Assembly (NCBI GenBank): GCA_964513655.1
Contig: CAZENQ010000084.1
Span: forward strand, 1 to 14,152
DNA: 14,152 nucleotides
Direction of reading: 5' to 3'
DNA from: G020350405 sp964513655
GTDB lineage: Bacteria; Planctomycetota; Phycisphaerae; Sedimentisphaerales; Anaerobacaceae
The notes beneath the pieces are model-generated. The model was not told where the DNA came from and did not search any database. It worked only from the letters and a program-made list of their open reading frames with translations. The position numbers and the translations under genes were made by a program. Positions 12,440 through 14,152 of the stretch are shown here, in pieces (within the stretch, counting starts at the first letter, position 1; each line of letters opens with the position of its first letter).

Positions 12440-12513
12440 GCGCCCGTAGCTCAGTAGGACAGAGCAACGGATTTCTAATCCGTAGGTCGCAGGTTCGAGT
12501 CCTGCCGGGCGTG
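12440..12513 (+). tRNA. tRNA-Arg (anticodon TCT)
   Basis: A 74-base cloverleaf. The acceptor stem is GCGCCCG paired with CGGGCGT (first pair G-T). D arm is GCTC-AGTAGGACA-GAGC. The anticodon stem ACGGA/TCCGT has loop TTTCTAA, giving anticodon TCT at 12474-12476. The T arm is GCAGG-TTCGAGT-CCTGC. CCA is not encoded, so it is added after transcription. It reads AGA/AGG codons. Its 3' half overlaps the integrase gene on the other strand, and it is the integration site of the element to the right. Confidence 0.95.
12475..12513. other. Probable attachment site (att) in the 3' part of tRNA-Arg
   Basis: The integrase gene reads towards the tRNA and ends inside it, as in elements integrated by site-specific recombination at a tRNA 3' end. 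The core must lie between the anticodon loop and the tRNA end. The second copy (other end of the element) is outside the window, so its exact length is unknown. Confidence 0.6.
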
Positions 12514-13767
12514 TTGCATAAGTGCTTTGTTATTAAGAGGTTGCGTTGATGGCACTTTTTTGTTTTCTGCTTCAAAAGGCATTTGCAACAGATTTGCAAC
12601 AGAAATTGACTTCATAGCTTCTTGACTTGCTTGTCTTGCACGGTTAACTAAATCATCTGCCACGGCAAGGTAAAACTTGTGGGTTGTGGCAAAATTTGAG
12701 TGCCCTGCAAGAACCATCACATCATGCTCACTCATGCCATTGGCAAACCACATAGTTATAGCTGTTCTCCGGGTATCGTGGAAAGTTCCCTTTTCGATAC
12801 CTGCTTTTGCAAGTATCCTACCAAATTGCCGCCTCATATTGTTCACCACTTTGAGTCGGGCGTCTGACAATGTCCACTTGCCTATCGGCCTGAGCACGTT
12901 CTGAATGTAATCATATCTTGCTGTGGGAACAAAAACATAAGGATACCCTGCTGGCTGCCGGGCCTGGTGGTCTACGAGCATCTGGACAATTTCCTCTGTC
13001 AATGGGAGTGTTCTGTGATCAGTATCTTTGATAAGCCACTTCCATGTATCCCTGGTGTTTTCCTTGGGGTTGACTTCAATGGTTTGTGCATCAAAATCAA
13101 TATCTGCCCATGTGCAGTTCAAAAGCTCTGCCCGTCTCATGGCAGTTGCCAAAGCTACTGTGATTATCAAATCCCATTTGACAGATTTCTCCGGATTCCA
13201 TTCAAGGGTGTATTCCTGAGCAGCTTTCAACATCCTTCTACATTGCTCCTCGGCATAAATATGAATCTTCTTTTTGAGTGATTTCGGCATAGCAATATAC
13301 TGCAAGGGGCTTTCCTCTAATTGTTTTCGATTTACAGCAAGTTTAAACAGTCTTTTCAACTCACGGAGTTTCTTTGCTACCGTTGCTGGGCTATTGCCCT
13401 TATCTAAACGGTTTTGGCGGTAACGTTCGCCATGTTCCAGAGTGACTTTCTGGTAATCGATATTGCCAACTACCTTAATAAAATCTTCCATAGAAGACTC
13501 ATAGTCTTCACGGGTACTTTCCCTGATTTGGTCACCGGTTTTTGCCAAACTGTCTCTCATAAATCTCCTGAGCCTCATAGACAGGGGCTCAATAACTCCC
13601 ATTCTTAACTCACGCTCAAATTGGGCTCTCTGGCATTCTGCCTTACGATGGTCCACATGACCTAAAGATTTTTGTTTTCGTTTGCCGTTCTCATTATAGA
13701 GCAGGTAGTAAATAAAACTTTTGCCGTCATACGACGGCCTCTTCCAGAGCGTTACCAGCTTTTTCAT
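12475..13767 (-). CDS. Tyrosine recombinase (integrase) of a tRNA-Arg-integrated element
   Basis: 430 aa, the usual length for integrases of genomic islands and prophages. The N-terminal arm-binding part (about 1-65) is followed by a SAM-like core-binding domain (about 67-160) and the catalytic domain (about 170-380). Catalytic residues in order: R211 in TAMRRAELL, Lys probably K247, H330-x-x-R333 in FHDTRRTAI, H356 in LAGHSN and nucleophile Y366 in HKFY. All are present, so it should be active. The last 12 residues (HARQDSNLRPTD) and the stop codon are the antisense of the tRNA-Arg gene. The start ATG has AAAGGAGG with good spacing, preceded by a perfect -10 box. It is 82 bases downstream of a small HTH gene on the same strand, a probable partner in excision. 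Confidence 0.95.
   Translation of the reverse strand: MKKLVTLWKRPSYDGKSFIYYLLYNENGKRKQKSLGHVDHRKAECQRAQFERELRMGVIEPLSMRLRRFMRDSLAKTGDQIRESTREDYESSMEDFIKVVGNIDYQKVTLEHGERYRQNRLDKGNSPATVAKKLRELKRLFKLAVNRKQLEESPLQYIAMPKSLKKKIHIYAEEQCRRMLKAAQEYTLEWNPEKSVKWDLIITVALATAMRRAELLNCTWADIDFDAQTIEVNPKENTRDTWKWLIKDTDHRTLPLTEEIVQMLVDHQARQPAGYPYVFVPTARYDYIQNVLRPIGKWTLSDARLKVVNNMRRQFGRILAKAGIEKGTFHDTRRTAITMWFANGMSEHDVMVLAGHSNFATTHKFYLAVADDLVNRARQASQEAMKSISVANLLQMPFEAENKKVPSTQPLNNKALMQHARQDSNLRPTD
12520..12561 (+). terminator. Weak terminator candidate downstream of tRNA-Arg
   Basis: AAGTGC (12520-12525) can pair with GCACTT (12552-12557), followed by a run of six T (12556-12561). The loop is long (26 bases), and the same AAGTGCTT can also pair with AAGCACTT in the tRNA leader (12422-12429). 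The site lies inside the 3' end of the integrase gene. Confidence 0.25.
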
Positions 13768-13793
13768 ATTTACCTCCTTTCCGATGCTGGCTC

Positions 13794-13844
13794 GGCTCGG
13801 ATTAACCTGAGCCGAATTATAGCCAACAATTCACTAAAGCGCAA
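13794..13844 (-). promoter_or_regulatory. Integrase promoter with an operator-like dyad at the start point
   Basis: On the minus strand TTGCGC (13839-13844), 17-base spacer, perfect TATAAT (13816-13821). Transcription should start near 13809. An imperfect dyad, GGCTC-AGGTTAATCC-GAGCC (13794-13813), spans the start point, and a GGCTCGGCTCGG direct repeat overlaps it. This is a good position for a repressor, or the dyad may form a hairpin at the mRNA 5' end. The promoter lies 6 bases from the stop of the HTH gene, so the integrase need not be co-transcribed with it. Confidence 0.55.
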
Positions 13845-13849
13845 TATAA

Positions 13850-14143
13850 TTATTTGCCATTTGTCGTTTTTTCTCTGATCCATTGCCTTATTGCCTCCAG
13901 GGGATAGAGTGGTTTCCTACATATATGAACCCGCGGCAAATCATGCATTCGCTTGAGATTTTCGATAACATTGTGGTAGTCTTTGGATTTACTGACTTCC
14001 GGAATACGGAGAAAGACGACAAGTTCCTCTTCAGTAAGAAGCTCTGGCGAAACCGTAAAACCCCCATTGCCATCCGGCAAAATGGCAGATGTCACGAACG
14101 AATTGGCTGTTTTTTCTTCTCCGGACAACATTGGTATTCTCAC
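13850..14143 (-). CDS. Small helix-turn-helix protein, excisionase-like
   Basis: 97 aa from a GTG at 14141-14143, or 93 aa from the ATG at 14129-14131; a stop lies just upstream in frame, so the gene is complete. Residues 35-48 (LLTEEELVVFLRIP) and the end PLEAIRQWIREK (81-92) resemble the MerR-like winged HTH of the HTH_17 / excisionase group, which usually opens LLTxEEVAExL and closes IxxWI. The N-terminal ~30 residues (Gly/Ser-rich) are a linker without a known domain. It sits immediately upstream of the integrase gene on the same strand, as expected for a recombination directionality factor, and could also repress the integrase promoter through the nearby dyad. Assignment rests on motif and context only. 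Confidence 0.6.
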   Translation of the reverse strand: MRIPMLSGEEKTANSFVTSAILPDGNGGFTVSPELLTEEELVVFLRIPEVSKSKDYHNVIENLKRMHDLPRVHICRKPLYPLEAIRQWIREKTTNGK

Positions 14144-14152
14144 AATACTTTA

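Overview
The window looks like bacterial chromosome from a Gram-negative-type (diderm) organism. It carries several lipoprotein and signal-peptide genes, the remains of a FadL-type outer-membrane porin, clear AGGAGG-like ribosome binding sites, and mixed 45-65 % GC. The MoxR/DUF58 pair, the exported sulfatase and several exported proteins of unknown function would suit a Planctomycetota (PVC-group) genome, but that assignment is an inference, not something the sequence proves.

Layout. (a) 1-2083, minus strand: MoxR-type AAA+ ATPase, then DUF58 (von Willebrand A-like) protein, then the start of a small membrane-anchored protein that runs off the left edge; this is the classic MoxR chaperone operon. 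(b) 2084-4051: an AT-rich spacer, a plus-strand SAM methyltransferase with a strong promoter placed so that its mRNA may be leaderless, the C-terminal third of a DegT/StrS sugar aminotransferase, and a ~130 bp internally deleted IS3-type element that abuts the break in the aminotransferase. This stretch reads as a decayed sugar-modification island. (c) 4114-11438, minus strand: a run of envelope genes. Two adjacent exported proteins end in strikingly arginine-rich tails (426 aa and about 716 aa). Beside them are a small Cys-containing lipoprotein, two intact DUF3313 lipoproteins plus the 3' stump of a third, and a GC-rich exported sulfatase that sits exactly where the front of the third DUF3313 copy should be. 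(d) 11618-12205: a FadL-type porin remnant with two in-frame stops, fused to the end of a small exported ORF. (e) 12440-14143: tRNA-Arg(UCU) with its own promoter, and an integrative element to its right. The element's tyrosine recombinase gene ends inside the tRNA gene on the opposite strand, and a small excisionase-like HTH gene lies upstream of it.

How the parts relate. The MoxR/DUF58 genes are probably a chaperone unit acting on membrane or periplasmic complexes. The envelope run shares strand and close spacing, but its members have no function I can name beyond sulfatase and lipoprotein families. The integrase, HTH gene and tRNA form the left end of a mobile element whose cargo lies beyond the right edge.

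The most notable observations are: the probable AUA start codon of the 716-aa exported protein, which alone restores its signal peptide; the sulfatase replacing part of a DUF3313 tandem array; the paired Arg-rich-tailed exported proteins with a repeated palindrome TATTGCAATA between them; and an integrase whose last 12 codons and stop are written in tRNA sequence. I did not find a recognisable defence system, CRISPR array or complete new multi-gene machine in the window.
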